Shown here: positions 1 through 7,771 of the stretch, one piece after another
Layout: each line of letters starts with the position of its first letter
How positions within the stretch are numbered: the first letter of the stretch is position 1
The notes under the pieces: model-generated
What the model was told of the DNA's origin: nothing
Database searches by the model: none
Seen by the model: the letters and a program-made list of their open reading frames with translations, nothing else
NCBI GenBank assembly: GCA_934680015.1
Contig: CAKUSP010000004.1
Span: forward strand, 1-64,000
Length of the DNA: 64,000 bases
Direction: 5' to 3'
Origin: an uncultured Bacteroidales bacterium
GTDB lineage: Bacteria; Bacteroidota; Bacteroidia; Bacteroidales; UBA932
Translations under genes and position numbers: made by a program

Positions 1-6
1 CAAAAG

Positions 7-234
7 ATGATTTATGATTATCAGAATTGTATAGATTATGCAAGAGAAAAAGGTCTTGCAGAAGGTGAGGCAAAAGGGAGAGCAGAGGGGAGAATCGAAG
101 GAGTTGCTGAGGGTGAAAAATTAGCAAAGATTGAAACAGCGAAGAACTTGTTAAAAGAAAAAGTTTCAACAGATATGATTTGCCGTGTAACGGGCTTTAC
201 TGAAAAAGAGATAGAAAATATTCTTCATAATTAA
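7..234 (+). CDS. Stand-alone C-terminal tail of Rpn/PD-(D/E)XK family nuclease (75 aa)
   Basis: The product resembles only the C-terminal end of Rpn family recombination-promoting nuclease/putative transposase proteins. After MIYDYQNCIDYAREKG comes a run of charged AEG/AKG repeats (residues about 17-40). A short helical module then ends in a DMICRVTGFTEKEIENIL-type segment. The PD-(D/E)XK catalytic domain is absent. In the parent family, ATG at 7 would be an internal Met (it reads Q-K-M-I-Y-D-Y), so this may be either a remnant or a small protein in its own right. Short in-gene Rpn C-terminal products are known to antagonise the full-length toxin, which gives a possible role. A copy of the same tail follows at 278. 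Upstream sequence is not available. Confidence 0.6.
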   Translation: MIYDYQNCIDYAREKGLAEGEAKGRAEGRIEGVAEGEKLAKIETAKNLLKEKVSTDMICRVTGFTEKEIENILHN

Positions 235-277
235 CTTCGCTCCGAATGAAAGACAAAAATACTTAGAGGACCAAAAG

Positions 278-493
278 ATGATTTATGATTATCAGAATTG
301 TATAGATTATGCAAGAGAAAAAGGTCTTGCAGAAGGTGAGGCAAAAGGCATTGCAAAAGGAAAAGCAGAGGGGGAAAAATTGGCTAAAATCGAAACGGCG
401 CAGAACTTATTAAAGATGGGTCTTTCTGTTTCTCAAATTTCTTTAGCTACTGGACTTTTAGAAAGCGAAATAAACAAACTACTTACTCGCTAA
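278..493 (+). CDS. Second stand-alone Rpn C-terminal tail (71 aa)
   Basis: This is a paralogue of the ORF just upstream. Residues 1-24 are identical, the AKG/AEG charged repeat is shorter, and the last module is diverged (NLLKMGLSVSQISLATGLLE). That ending is closer to the usual Rpn tail, a small helix-turn-helix-like segment. No nuclease domain is present. The frame is open upstream of the ATG and reads F-A-P-N-E-R-Q-K-Y-L-E-D-Q-K, which matches the linker before the tail in full-length Rpn proteins. The unit was therefore duplicated from inside a longer gene. Expression as a small protein is unproven. Confidence 0.6.
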   Translation: MIYDYQNCIDYAREKGLAEGEAKGIAKGKAEGEKLAKIETAQNLLKMGLSVSQISLATGLLESEINKLLTR

Positions 494-530
494 CTTCGTT
501 CCTAGCTACAGACTAAGGAGGATCAGAAAT

Positions 531-1379
531 TTAGCGCAGTGCCTTTACATTCTTAGTAATCAGGCTTTCACGAGCTTTTCTTACGTATAATTTTTTAATG
601 TCACTGGGAATCCGTGAGGACGCTGAAGACACGAAGTTCCTTGTCTTTTCTTCGGATTTGGCAAGGGCAGTTGCAAGTAGCCAAGCGATGCCCATTCTAA
701 CATAGTAGGGTTCGCCTTCACGAAGGTTCATCTGTGATAAGCGCTTAAATGTAGCGTCGATATAATCTTCCGAAAGATAATGTCTTAGCATTAAGATAAT
801 AGCTACTCTTCTTGTGAATTCCTGATCCGAATCAAGATACTTCCCAATATGCTCCCACACTTCATTTTTATTCTTTTTAACCCAATCCGAATTACAGCAG
901 AAAGTATCACAAATAGCCCAATTATCTATAACTTCCACAAATCTGTCCATCATCTCGAGCCTTTCCTCTAGCGTACAATTGGCATAGTCTATACAAAGCC
1001 CCCAGATGCTCCTTTCGTCATGAGAAGCAGGGCAAAAGTTCTGCCAGTCTTTAATGCATTCATGCCAATCCTCACGTCTAACGATTTCCTTTGCAAATCC
1101 TTGCATCTCAGGCTTGTGCAGTCCTATAACTTCGGTTCCTGCTTTGCATGCCAATATATTTATATGCCCTTGCCTGTAATGCTCGTCATTAAGAAATTTA
1201 TCACACACTTCAGGCAGATATTTTTCTTTAGCATAATACTTGTCGAATAACTTTCGAAGGGCGGTTTCATCGTTATATTGGGCATTTAGATGTTTAACTG
1301 TGCTCTCCCACATCTGGGGTTTACTCATGGAATGATCACAAGAATGTATTTCTCTTTCTATTAATTCGTCTAAAGTCAT
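531..1379 (-). CDS. DNA alkylation repair protein, AlkD-like
   Basis: Predicted HEAT-like-repeat DNA glycosylase of the AlkD/DNA alkylation repair family, which excises alkylated bases. Recognised by the segments VEVIDNWAICDTFC (about 145-158), RRVAIILMLRHYL (about 190-202), YYVRMGIAWLLATALAK (about 226-242) and the C-terminal YVRKARESL. At 282 aa it is somewhat longer than the usual 220-240 aa; the first 50 or so residues are an unassigned helical extension. The ATG lies one base past the stop of the HD-domain gene upstream, so the two are almost certainly co-transcribed. Assignment to the family is good, but the exact lesion is not predictable. Confidence 0.8.
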   Translation of the reverse strand: MTLDELIEREIHSCDHSMSKPQMWESTVKHLNAQYNDETALRKLFDKYYAKEKYLPEVCDKFLNDEHYRQGHINILACKAGTEVIGLHKPEMQGFAKEIVRREDWHECIKDWQNFCPASHDERSIWGLCIDYANCTLEERLEMMDRFVEVIDNWAICDTFCCNSDWVKKNKNEVWEHIGKYLDSDQEFTRRVAIILMLRHYLSEDYIDATFKRLSQMNLREGEPYYVRMGIAWLLATALAKSEEKTRNFVSSASSRIPSDIKKLYVRKARESLITKNVKALR

Positions 1380-1380
1380 A

Positions 1381-2226
1381 CTATCTATACCTTTTCATTT
1401 CTTCTCCTTCTACTCCAGCATAGAGCTCGATAAAGTCTTTTGCTGGACTTGACATGATTTTAGGTATTAGCACTTCTTCTACCTGAAAAAATCCGACTTC
1501 TGACTTCATTAGAATCTCGATTTTGATAGGTTTTTCTTCTCCGTGGCTAATACGCACTTTCTCAATGGAATTGGCAGAGTATTTATGAATGTCTCCCTCG
1601 GCAGGCTTTGATGGTCTTTCGAGGTTAATGCGAGCGCGCCCTTTAGTCATATCGCATCCATCAGCGATAAGAATGATGCCGGCTTCTATGGAGTGGATGG
1701 GATTTGTTCCCATGTGGCCAATTATTCCTTCGAGGGCAAGCGAGCGAATAATAACCCTTCTTCTTACATCGGAATCAAGAGGTGGTACTTCTTTTAAAAT
1801 ACTGTCAATCAGTCCAAAAGTAATAATACCAGAATATAATTCGTGATTTTTCCTTCCTATGGTCATACCACTATCGTGGAGCAGGGCGGCTATCATGACA
1901 GCGCATATACTGTCTGTAAAGGTGCCAGCATTTTCTTTTTCAAGACTTGTCTGTATTCCGGCTTTGTGCAGGATGAGAAGCATCTTAAGAGCATTACGGC
2001 ATACCATCTTCATGTGAACAGGGCCATGATCGTTAAATCCTAAACGGGTAATAGATACCGTATTGGCATAGTCTTGTATGGCTTTTATCTCATCGTTGTC
2101 CAGTAAGATATCAAGTAGCCTCTTAGGAAGATCATCACCCTCTGTGTGATGTGCGATGAGTTCATCCACTATCTCTCGTATTTTACCTTCAACGATGGTT
2201 TCCTTTGCTGATTTAATTTCTGTCAT
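1381..2226 (-). CDS. HD-domain phosphohydrolase-like protein
   Basis: Cytoplasmic HD superfamily protein of 281 aa. Metal-binding motif residues are visible in NDHGPVHMKMV (about 68-78) and in ALLHDSGMTIG (about 114-124), followed by a further His in KNHELYSG. Such domains hydrolyse phosphoester bonds, often of nucleotides; the substrate here is unknown. The C-terminal part (VRISHGEEKPIKIEIL) carries no motif I recognise. It is the first gene of a tight two-gene unit with the AlkD-like gene (1-nt gap), which hints at a role in nucleotide or DNA damage metabolism. That link is inference from context only. Confidence 0.75.
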   Translation of the reverse strand: MTEIKSAKETIVEGKIREIVDELIAHHTEGDDLPKRLLDILLDNDEIKAIQDYANTVSITRLGFNDHGPVHMKMVCRNALKMLLILHKAGIQTSLEKENAGTFTDSICAVMIAALLHDSGMTIGRKNHELYSGIITFGLIDSILKEVPPLDSDVRRRVIIRSLALEGIIGHMGTNPIHSIEAGIILIADGCDMTKGRARINLERPSKPAEGDIHKYSANSIEKVRISHGEEKPIKIEILMKSEVGFFQVEEVLIPKIMSSPAKDFIELYAGVEGEEMKRYR

Positions 2227-2299
2227 ATATTTATAGTATTTGATATCGGTTCGTTTCTTTTATAGGCAACCTTCATTCCCATTTATGTAGTTATTAATT

Positions 2300-2460
2300 A
2301 GGTAATCCTTAAAAAATAACTTGACAATCTTTGTGTGTCTTTTTGGTCTATATTCATTTTCTCATCAGTCGTGTACCACTGGTACACTCCATCTTCGAAA
2401 CCGAATCTATACTCGAAAATTCACTATAAATCTTTACCAACTTATTTTTAATGCTTACTT
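2300..2460. repeat. MITE-like palindromic repeat, copy A
   Basis: A 161-bp non-coding element that fills most of the 350-bp gap between the HD gene and the FAD oxidoreductase gene. Its ends form an imperfect inverted repeat of about 22 bp: AGGTAATCCTTAAAAA on the left, and CTTATTTTTAATGCTTACTT on the right, read as its complement. The exact centre is a perfect palindrome, GTGTACCACTGGTACAC (2371-2387). It is about 80% similar over its full length to the reverse complement of 43940-44101. No ORF is apparent. Confidence 0.75.
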
Positions 2461-2577
2461 ACTTCTAAAATATTGGCCCTTTGTCAAGTGCAAAGTTAGA
2501 AATAATCCCTGAATCCCTGAAAAGGTATACTTTTGTGAACTCACGCTTTTGGATCACCTATATGTTGACCCCAGCGC

Positions 2578-4467
2578 CTATAACCTTCCATGCCAATCCA
2601 CTTTTTTCTCACTAAAAGGATTAAGGTGTTTATCAATAAGCCGTGCTGCTCCGCGTCTGGTGATGGAATTTGCCACGCCTGCAGGAAAATCGTCTATCGC
2701 TTCGCCTTTAAGTTTTTCCAAAAGCACAAGGAATTCTTCTCTTGAAACAGCATTATTAGACTCATTATAAGTTTCGCTATAGTAATCTTCCAAATACAAT
2801 TCCGACCATTTTAAAGAAGCGTCTGGACGGAATGTACACTCGTTACTCCAACCTACTGTCTGCCCATGTCCCCTAAGAATTCCCGTAAGTCCTATTCTCT
2901 GAATGGCCTGAAAATCCCTATCACCTGAAAGACAATCCTTATATGGCATCAAAAGAGCACCAGCATCCAAAAGTGCCTGTTGAACTTCGCGTATATTACT
3001 TTCTCTAACCGGCTTGGCATGCTTTAAAGCGATAACTGCAAGTGCTCCAGCTGCTTGGCCCAATTCCATAACTACAGGTTGAAGTCTTGTACTGCCATTT
3101 ATAAGATTCGATACCGAAATCGACTTTTCAGCAACGATTAAATCTTCCACCTCTAATGGAACCATACATCCCAGCGGAACAGAAAACGGAACTATCATAG
3201 GAAAATCTATTTTATAGTTTTGCCAATATGGATGCGCATAATGGTGATGGTCCACTGGATAGTCTCCCACAGCTACTCCAGTCCTATAAGCCACTGTGGA
3301 AAAGGTAGACGCAGCTTCATCTACTGTAAAAAGATGTTCTCCATATATGCGTCGCGACTCTCTATGATATGGATAGAAAGGAAATAAATCTGTCGAAGGG
3401 TATTCATCATCAGCTAAATAGAAATTTTTATACCCAAGCCTTGTCTGTATGAAGTAAAGGAAACCGAGTGATACCTGCTTTGCCTTTTCAATATAGGCAT
3501 CCCGTTCTTCCTGCGAGAGATCGATTATATTGGCATAATAATCATTTCCCGAAATAGGCCAATTTATCATATATTTTCCTCCCGGGCACTTTCCATAACT
3601 CATCATTTGCTCTGCGGACCAAAGTGCCTGCCCCTTATCGGACGGGGTATTAAGAGAGTTTTTGCAACAATTCACGTACAGAGACTCATCGTAGCCTTCT
3701 GGTTTGCCAATGGTCATATCCCTATCGTATTTTTTCAGGGTCATTACCATAGTCATGTCCTGCACCACATCATTTGGGCCAATCGCAGCTGCTTCTGCCG
3801 TTTCCGCGCTTGAATCCATGCCAATTTTATATTTCACCCCTGCTGCCTTTGCCACATCGCCTAACTCTGTGGCATCGATTAGTATATCACAGTCGTAGTG
3901 AAAAGTGCTTCCATCTTTTTTTTCAAATGCCGCATTCCATCCTTTAGACTTTTTCTCTATTGAAGTGAAACGTGCATTTTTTAAGACTGTGAGATTATGT
4001 TCTGCCATGCATAAATCCTCAAATATCTGCTCTCCGACATGAGGCTCGAAAAGGATATTGCTAACCCATCCAGTTTTAAGTGCATTGTAACCACCATAAT
4101 ATGAGGCCAATCTATTTGTGAATTCAGCGAATAATCCTCCTCGCAGATTATAACAGCCATCAGTAGCGGTAACGCCAGCGGCCGTAAGCATACCGCCCAG
4201 CCATGGACTTTCTTCCACGAGTATAGTTTCCATTCCCATTCGAGCTGCTTGGATTGCTGCGCAACACCCACTGGCGCCACCGCCTACAATCAATACCACA
4301 CCCTTTCCATCATTTACTTCAGGTGTATCTGGTTGATCCGGGGTATCTGGCTTATCTGGGGTGTCTGGCTTTTCTATATCTTCCGTTGTGGGAGGAATCT
4401 GTTTTTCACAAGATGTAAAACAGAGGAATAAACTAACAGATAAATAGATAAATAAATTTCGTACCAT
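2578..4467 (-). CDS. FAD-dependent oxidoreductase lipoprotein
   Basis: Exported lipoprotein of 629 aa: a signal peptide with lipobox FTSC (Cys20), then a Pro/Asp/Thr linker of repeated PDTPDKPDTPDQ type. The Rossmann FAD-binding motif follows (VLIVGGGASGCCAA, about residues 58-71). The body matches the FAD_oxidored family of Bacteroidota: DILIDATELGDVAKAAG, DHHHYAHPYW, and the C-terminal FAD-contact stretch STRLQPVVMELGQAAGALA. The last 120 or so residues (IQRIGLTGILRGHG, FRPDASLKWSE) look like an S-layer-homology-type module common in these proteins. Substrate is unknown; relatives often lie in glycan loci, but none adjoins here. Start ATG at 4467 gives a proper signal. Confidence 0.8.
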   Translation of the reverse strand: MVRNLFIYLSVSLFLCFTSCEKQIPPTTEDIEKPDTPDKPDTPDQPDTPEVNDGKGVVLIVGGGASGCCAAIQAARMGMETILVEESPWLGGMLTAAGVTATDGCYNLRGGLFAEFTNRLASYYGGYNALKTGWVSNILFEPHVGEQIFEDLCMAEHNLTVLKNARFTSIEKKSKGWNAAFEKKDGSTFHYDCDILIDATELGDVAKAAGVKYKIGMDSSAETAEAAAIGPNDVVQDMTMVMTLKKYDRDMTIGKPEGYDESLYVNCCKNSLNTPSDKGQALWSAEQMMSYGKCPGGKYMINWPISGNDYYANIIDLSQEERDAYIEKAKQVSLGFLYFIQTRLGYKNFYLADDEYPSTDLFPFYPYHRESRRIYGEHLFTVDEAASTFSTVAYRTGVAVGDYPVDHHHYAHPYWQNYKIDFPMIVPFSVPLGCMVPLEVEDLIVAEKSISVSNLINGSTRLQPVVMELGQAAGALAVIALKHAKPVRESNIREVQQALLDAGALLMPYKDCLSGDRDFQAIQRIGLTGILRGHGQTVGWSNECTFRPDASLKWSELYLEDYYSETYNESNNAVSREEFLVLLEKLKGEAIDDFPAGVANSITRRGAARLIDKHLNPFSEKKVDWHGRL

Positions 4468-4513
4468 TTCGTGTGTAGCGCGTCCTATTAATTCTTTTTA
4501 TGCCGTCATTATA

Positions 4514-4866
4514 TTACCCGAGTGTATTCTCTTTCGCTTCCTTATGGTAGTTAAGAATAGGTGCAACGGTTTTACATGTATGTTTTTCACTGCAGGACCT
4601 GCATGAATCTAATGATTTTGTCATACAACACTTTCTTATTTCGCATATATCAGAACAATAATATGTCTTGACTCCGTCTTGAAGACATCCAAGACAATAA
4701 TGTGTTCTGGTTTTATCTCATCTGTATGGTTGAGTTCACACCATAATTTAGCCGTTTTTTCTCTAAGCGCATTGTCGTCGTTTATGGTGGCGATGTAAGT
4801 ATCGCAATGTGTGCAGTCTATTCCGCAGTAAGAAGTGATTTTATTCATTTTAAAAAGTTTGTCCAA
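4514..4866 (-). pseudogene. Frameshifted DUF3795 Cys-rich protein
   Basis: The first frame gives the usual N-terminus of DUF3795 proteins (MNKITSYCGIDCTHCDTY) up to KPEHII. It then runs out of frame and stops at 4636. The rest of the family sequence resumes in the -1 frame near 4698 and runs to a stop at 4514-4516: CLGCLQDGVKTYYCSDICEI, then KCC and CRSCSEKHTC. The span of 353 bp is one base short of a whole number of codons. This fits a single-base deletion near the ATTATTGTCTTGG stretch, though a base-calling error is possible. Start could be 4866 or 4848 (MNKIT). DUF3795 function is unknown; its many Cys suggest metal binding. Confidence 0.75.
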
Positions 4867-5006
4867 ATATAATTATTTAACAGCAATAATTCTTTCATGC
4901 TTACTCTTCTGAAGTCAAACATTTATAATAGTCGAGAATCTTGAAAAGGAAAGTATAAAGCAGAAGTCGCTTGAAAACGACAAGCAGCTTCTGCAAAATA
5001 GATCCG

Positions 5007-5783
5007 TTACTCTTTCTTCGCTATATAAAAAACATAGCCATAATACTGATGATATTTTTTATACATAACGGCTTCGTGTCTTTGATTTTGAACCAATTCC
5101 TGAGCAAAAGGATTATCTGCGTTTCGTGCCAAGTATTTTTCTTGGATTATAGCAGCAGGTTCATAAAAATTCTCGGTCCAGCACTCCTGCGGAAGAACGA
5201 ACCAGTCAATGGGCTCATACCCAGATTGCTTTATTATGTCCAAATTGGAATCAACCGTAGTCATTTCAGAATAGGCTTCGTCCCAAAATTCCTGGATTTC
5301 TTTCGGTCTTTGTGCTGTGAGCCAAGTAGATTCACTGACTGCAACATAACCATTCATTTTTAAAAATGGTCTCCATGTAGTAAGCCCCTTCTCAAAGCCT
5401 ATGTTATATATGGCCCCTTCACACCAAATCAGATCCAAGGAGTCTTTTGCGAAAGGAATGTCAGCCATATCGCCTTGTAGAGTGCGAATATATTTCGATA
5501 AATTCGAATTAAGGGCATTTTTATTTAGTATTTTCAAAAAATCCGGAAATAAATCAATCGCCGTGATATCTGCATGGGTTTCTTCTGCCAATATAATTGT
5601 AGAAGAGCCTGTCCCACATCCTAAATCAGCGATTGTTGAATCTTCTCCGATTGTCGGAATCATTTTTAATGCCCGACGTGTGGCCTCGTCACTTCCGGGC
5701 CCCTGGCGTTTTAGCGACGAAAAATAGTCGCAGATTAGTGAAAAATCGAATTCGTGAATGTTTTTTTCTTCTGTATTATTCAT
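5007..5783 (-). CDS. Class I SAM-dependent methyltransferase
   Basis: Cytoplasmic methyltransferase with a Rossmann fold. Motif I is IADLGCGTGSSTI (about residues 52-64), the acidic end of strand 2 is DITAIDLFPDF, and a motif-IV-like LDLIWCEGAIYNIG follows. It closely resembles a Bacteroidota methyltransferase group whose members begin MNNT...IHEFDFSLICEYFSSLERQGPGS; substrate unknown. A longer frame runs up to 5867 but starts with TTG and adds residues not typical of the group, so the ATG at 5783 (MNNTEEKNIHEFD) is preferred. That gives 258 aa, the usual length. It stands alone between two pseudogenes. Confidence 0.8.
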   Translation of the reverse strand: MNNTEEKNIHEFDFSLICDYFSSLKRQGPGSDEATRRALKMIPTIGEDSTIADLGCGTGSSTIILAEETHADITAIDLFPDFLKILNKNALNSNLSKYIRTLQGDMADIPFAKDSLDLIWCEGAIYNIGFEKGLTTWRPFLKMNGYVAVSESTWLTAQRPKEIQEFWDEAYSEMTTVDSNLDIIKQSGYEPIDWFVLPQECWTENFYEPAAIIQEKYLARNADNPFAQELVQNQRHEAVMYKKYHQYYGYVFYIAKKE

Positions 5784-5977
5784 GATATTATGTATTATAT
5801 TCTCCAACATTTGAATCGTTTGTAGCTCTTTTCTACTTTGATTCTCGTTTGGGAATGTATTAGACAATTATGTTAATAAAATAATTGCCGACTCAATATA
5901 CGAGCCGGTAACAATCAAGACCGCCTTATCACACTCAGTGTGAAATGGCGTATTATCTTACAATATCCGTGTAGAAG

Positions 5978-6426
5978 TTAAACATCCAAAGGCGAATTTA
6001 ATAAAATTATTTTTTCTAAGTATATGACAAAAATTGTGTGTAATTCAGAAGGCACTATGAAATATACTCCAGCAGCCCGTATTTGAAGAGGCTTTTGGCC
6101 TTCCTTCCATGATGCAAAATCTTTATCTCTTTGATGTTTTCGTGAATATAATTCCCATCGTAGCATGGCGCTTTCAAGTGAGTCTATTTTGACTGCGTTG
6201 TATATAGCTTGACTGCGGAAATTGGCATCCGGATAGCCGGGTATGGAGTAGTGAAGAGGAGTAAAGACCAAAAGGCAATAAACACCTCCTATAAGACTAC
6301 ATAACAATATGGAGATTAGTGCAAAAAAGCCAGTTTTGCGGAATTTTATGGAATAAATCTTCTCGTGTGTGTCGTTATCCACTAAGGATAGGCGATATAG
6401 TTTTGGTTGTGTTTTTTACTTTCTAT
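5978..6426 (-). pseudogene. 5' remnant of M23 family metallopeptidase gene
   Basis: Only the N-terminal part of a Bacteroidota M23 peptidase remains. It reads YRLSLVDNDTHEKIYSIKFR, a membrane segment (FFALISILLCSLIGGVYCLL), then FTPLHYSIPGYPDANF, KIDSLESAMLRWELYSR and GQKPL. This matches the cytoplasmic tail, TM and periplasmic linker that precede the LysM/peptidase part. The catalytic domain is missing, and the sequence turns unrelated after about 6080. The expected start codon is gone: the frame is open upstream, but near 6424-6426 it has ATA where ATG is expected, and the first usable start is an internal GTG at 6382. It is divergent from a ruvX remnant. Confidence 0.65.
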
Positions 6427-6434
6427 TCTTTTGC

Positions 6435-6443
6435 TAAATTTGC
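6435..6443 (+). promoter_or_regulatory. Bacteroidota -7 box before ruvX remnant
   Basis: TAAATTTGC matches TAnnTTTG and ends 7 bases before the ATG of the ruvX remnant, implying a leaderless or nearly leaderless start. With ruvX now broken, this box may drive the RND efflux operon that begins at 6617. No good -33 box was found. Confidence 0.45.
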
Positions 6444-6450
6444 AAGGCTT

Positions 6451-6558
6451 ATGGACAGAATAATAGGTATAGATTTTGGAAGTGCACGGACAGAACTTGC
6501 TGTCAGTGACCAAGTGGAGAGCATCCTCACTGCAGATTTTGGAGGAATTCGGAGTTAG
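6451..6558 (+). pseudogene. Truncated ruvX/yqgF (Holliday junction resolvase-like) 5' end
   Basis: The 36-codon frame reads MDRIIGIDFGSARTELAVSD, matching the N-terminal strand and catalytic Asp region of RuvX/YqgF (usual pattern MGRILAIDYGxKRTGIAVTD). It ends after VESILTADFGGIRS, about a quarter of the 135-140 aa family length. Nothing of the family follows. Its neighbour on the other strand is an equally truncated M23 peptidase, so only the shared intergenic core of this divergent pair survived. RuvX is normally conserved and involved in 16S rRNA maturation, so an intact copy would be expected elsewhere. Confidence 0.6.
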
Positions 6559-6616
6559 CTCGTAACTCTAGAATATTCGCGCTTGGGGTTAGTAGTGTAA
6601 TCATTAAGTATAGGCT

Positions 6617-7765
6617 ATGCGAAAATTGAACATAAAAATAATCGGCTTATTGGCCGTAGTGTTGGTTTTGGCTATTGTCATTCCAATCGTTTTCTTGAAA
6701 CCAAAGAAGGTTACTGAGGTCCTGCCTGTGGTAGGTGTGGATAAGGTTCGTACTCGTAATGTGGAAGTTTACGGGGAGTTTCCAGGGAAAATTCGTGCCC
6801 AGCAGTTCGTAGAAGTCAGAGCCCGTGTGGAAGGGTATCTCGAAAAGATGATGTTTGCCGAGGGTACTCATGTGGATAAGGACCAGGTGCTCTTCATAAT
6901 AGATCCTAAGCAGTATGAGGCACAGGTGGATAGGGCAGAGGCATTGGTTACTAAGAATAAGGCTATCGCACTTAAGGCCGAGCGAGATTTGTCCCGAATC
7001 CGTCCATTGTTTGAGCAGAAGGCTGCAAGTCAGTTGGACTTGGACAATGCCATAGCGGCCTATCAAAGCGCAAAGGCCGACGTACAAGTGAGTGAAGCTA
7101 ATCTCACCGAGGCGCGTCTTGCCTTAAGTTACACTACGGTGCGTTCGCCTATCAGTGGTTATATTAGTGAAAGGCATGTGGATATCGGGACTTTAGTGGG
7201 ACCTGGTGCCCAATCCCTTTTGGCCAATGTCGTAAAAAGCGATACCGTGTCCGTGGAGTTTAAGATGACGGATTTGGATTATCAAAAATCCAAGGCCAGG
7301 AATGTAAACCTCGGTCAGAAGGATACGAACCGGCATTGGAATCCTTATGTAACTATCACATTGGCAGATAAATCTCAATATAAGTATAAGGGACTCGTGG
7401 ATTTTGCGGATCCTCTTGTAGATGCGAAGTCAGGAACGTTCTCTGTTCGTGCGGAAATGCCGAACCCTGAGAGAGAACTTCTTCCTGGTCAGTTTACTAA
7501 TGTGCGTGTGCTACTTGATGTGCGTGAAAACGCAGTGTCGGTGCCTACAAAGGCTATTACCATAGAAAAGAGCGGTTCATTTATCTTTGTGGTAAAGCCT
7601 GATTCCACAGTAGAAAAGCGCTTTATTCAGACAGGTCCGGAGGTGGAGAATATGACAGTGGTCGAGCGCGGTTTGAGGCCAGATGAAATTATCGTGGTGG
7701 AAGGACAACATAAATTATCCCATGGGAATAAAGTGGAAGCGATTCCTTATAGTAATGAAAAATAA
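6617..7765 (+). CDS. RND efflux periplasmic adaptor (MexA/AcrA type)
   Basis: Membrane fusion protein that links an inner-membrane RND pump to an outer-membrane channel. A signal-anchor of about 20 residues (IKIIGLLAVVLVLAIVIPIV) without a lipobox Cys is followed by the barrel-sandwich/lipoyl half VRARVEGYLEKMMFAEGTHV (about 68-87). Next come an alpha-helical hairpin rich in Ala/Glu (about 105-165), the second lipoyl half TTVRSPISGYISERHVDIGT, and the beta-barrel and membrane-proximal domains (LLPGQFTNVRVLLD). The length of 382 aa is typical. The pump gene starts 6 bp downstream, so they form one operon. No regulator gene of TetR or AraC type adjoins it. Confidence 0.92.
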   Translation: MRKLNIKIIGLLAVVLVLAIVIPIVFLKPKKVTEVLPVVGVDKVRTRNVEVYGEFPGKIRAQQFVEVRARVEGYLEKMMFAEGTHVDKDQVLFIIDPKQYEAQVDRAEALVTKNKAIALKAERDLSRIRPLFEQKAASQLDLDNAIAAYQSAKADVQVSEANLTEARLALSYTTVRSPISGYISERHVDIGTLVGPGAQSLLANVVKSDTVSVEFKMTDLDYQKSKARNVNLGQKDTNRHWNPYVTITLADKSQYKYKGLVDFADPLVDAKSGTFSVRAEMPNPERELLPGQFTNVRVLLDVRENAVSVPTKAITIEKSGSFIFVVKPDSTVEKRFIQTGPEVENMTVVERGLRPDEIIVVEGQHKLSHGNKVEAIPYSNEK

Positions 7766-7771
7766 CCGCTT

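Larger units (their letters stand above)
1..535 (+). repeat. Tandem array of Rpn C-terminal tail units
   Basis: Two direct copies of a unit of about 271 bp. Bases 1-77 are identical to 272-348, after which the copies diverge. Each unit encodes the C-terminal tail of an Rpn-type nuclease. Just after the second stop, the sequence AACTTCGTTCC (near 492) resembles AACTTCGCTCC at the start of the inter-copy segment, so a third, decayed unit probably begins there. The period is not a multiple of three, so the copies lie in different frames. The array is cut by the window edge; a full-length parent may lie upstream. Confidence 0.75.

Noticed and set aside
3607..4280. Overlapping ORFs on either strand of the FAD oxidoreductase gene
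   Set aside because: Compositional shadows; the oxidoreductase frame has clear motifs throughout.
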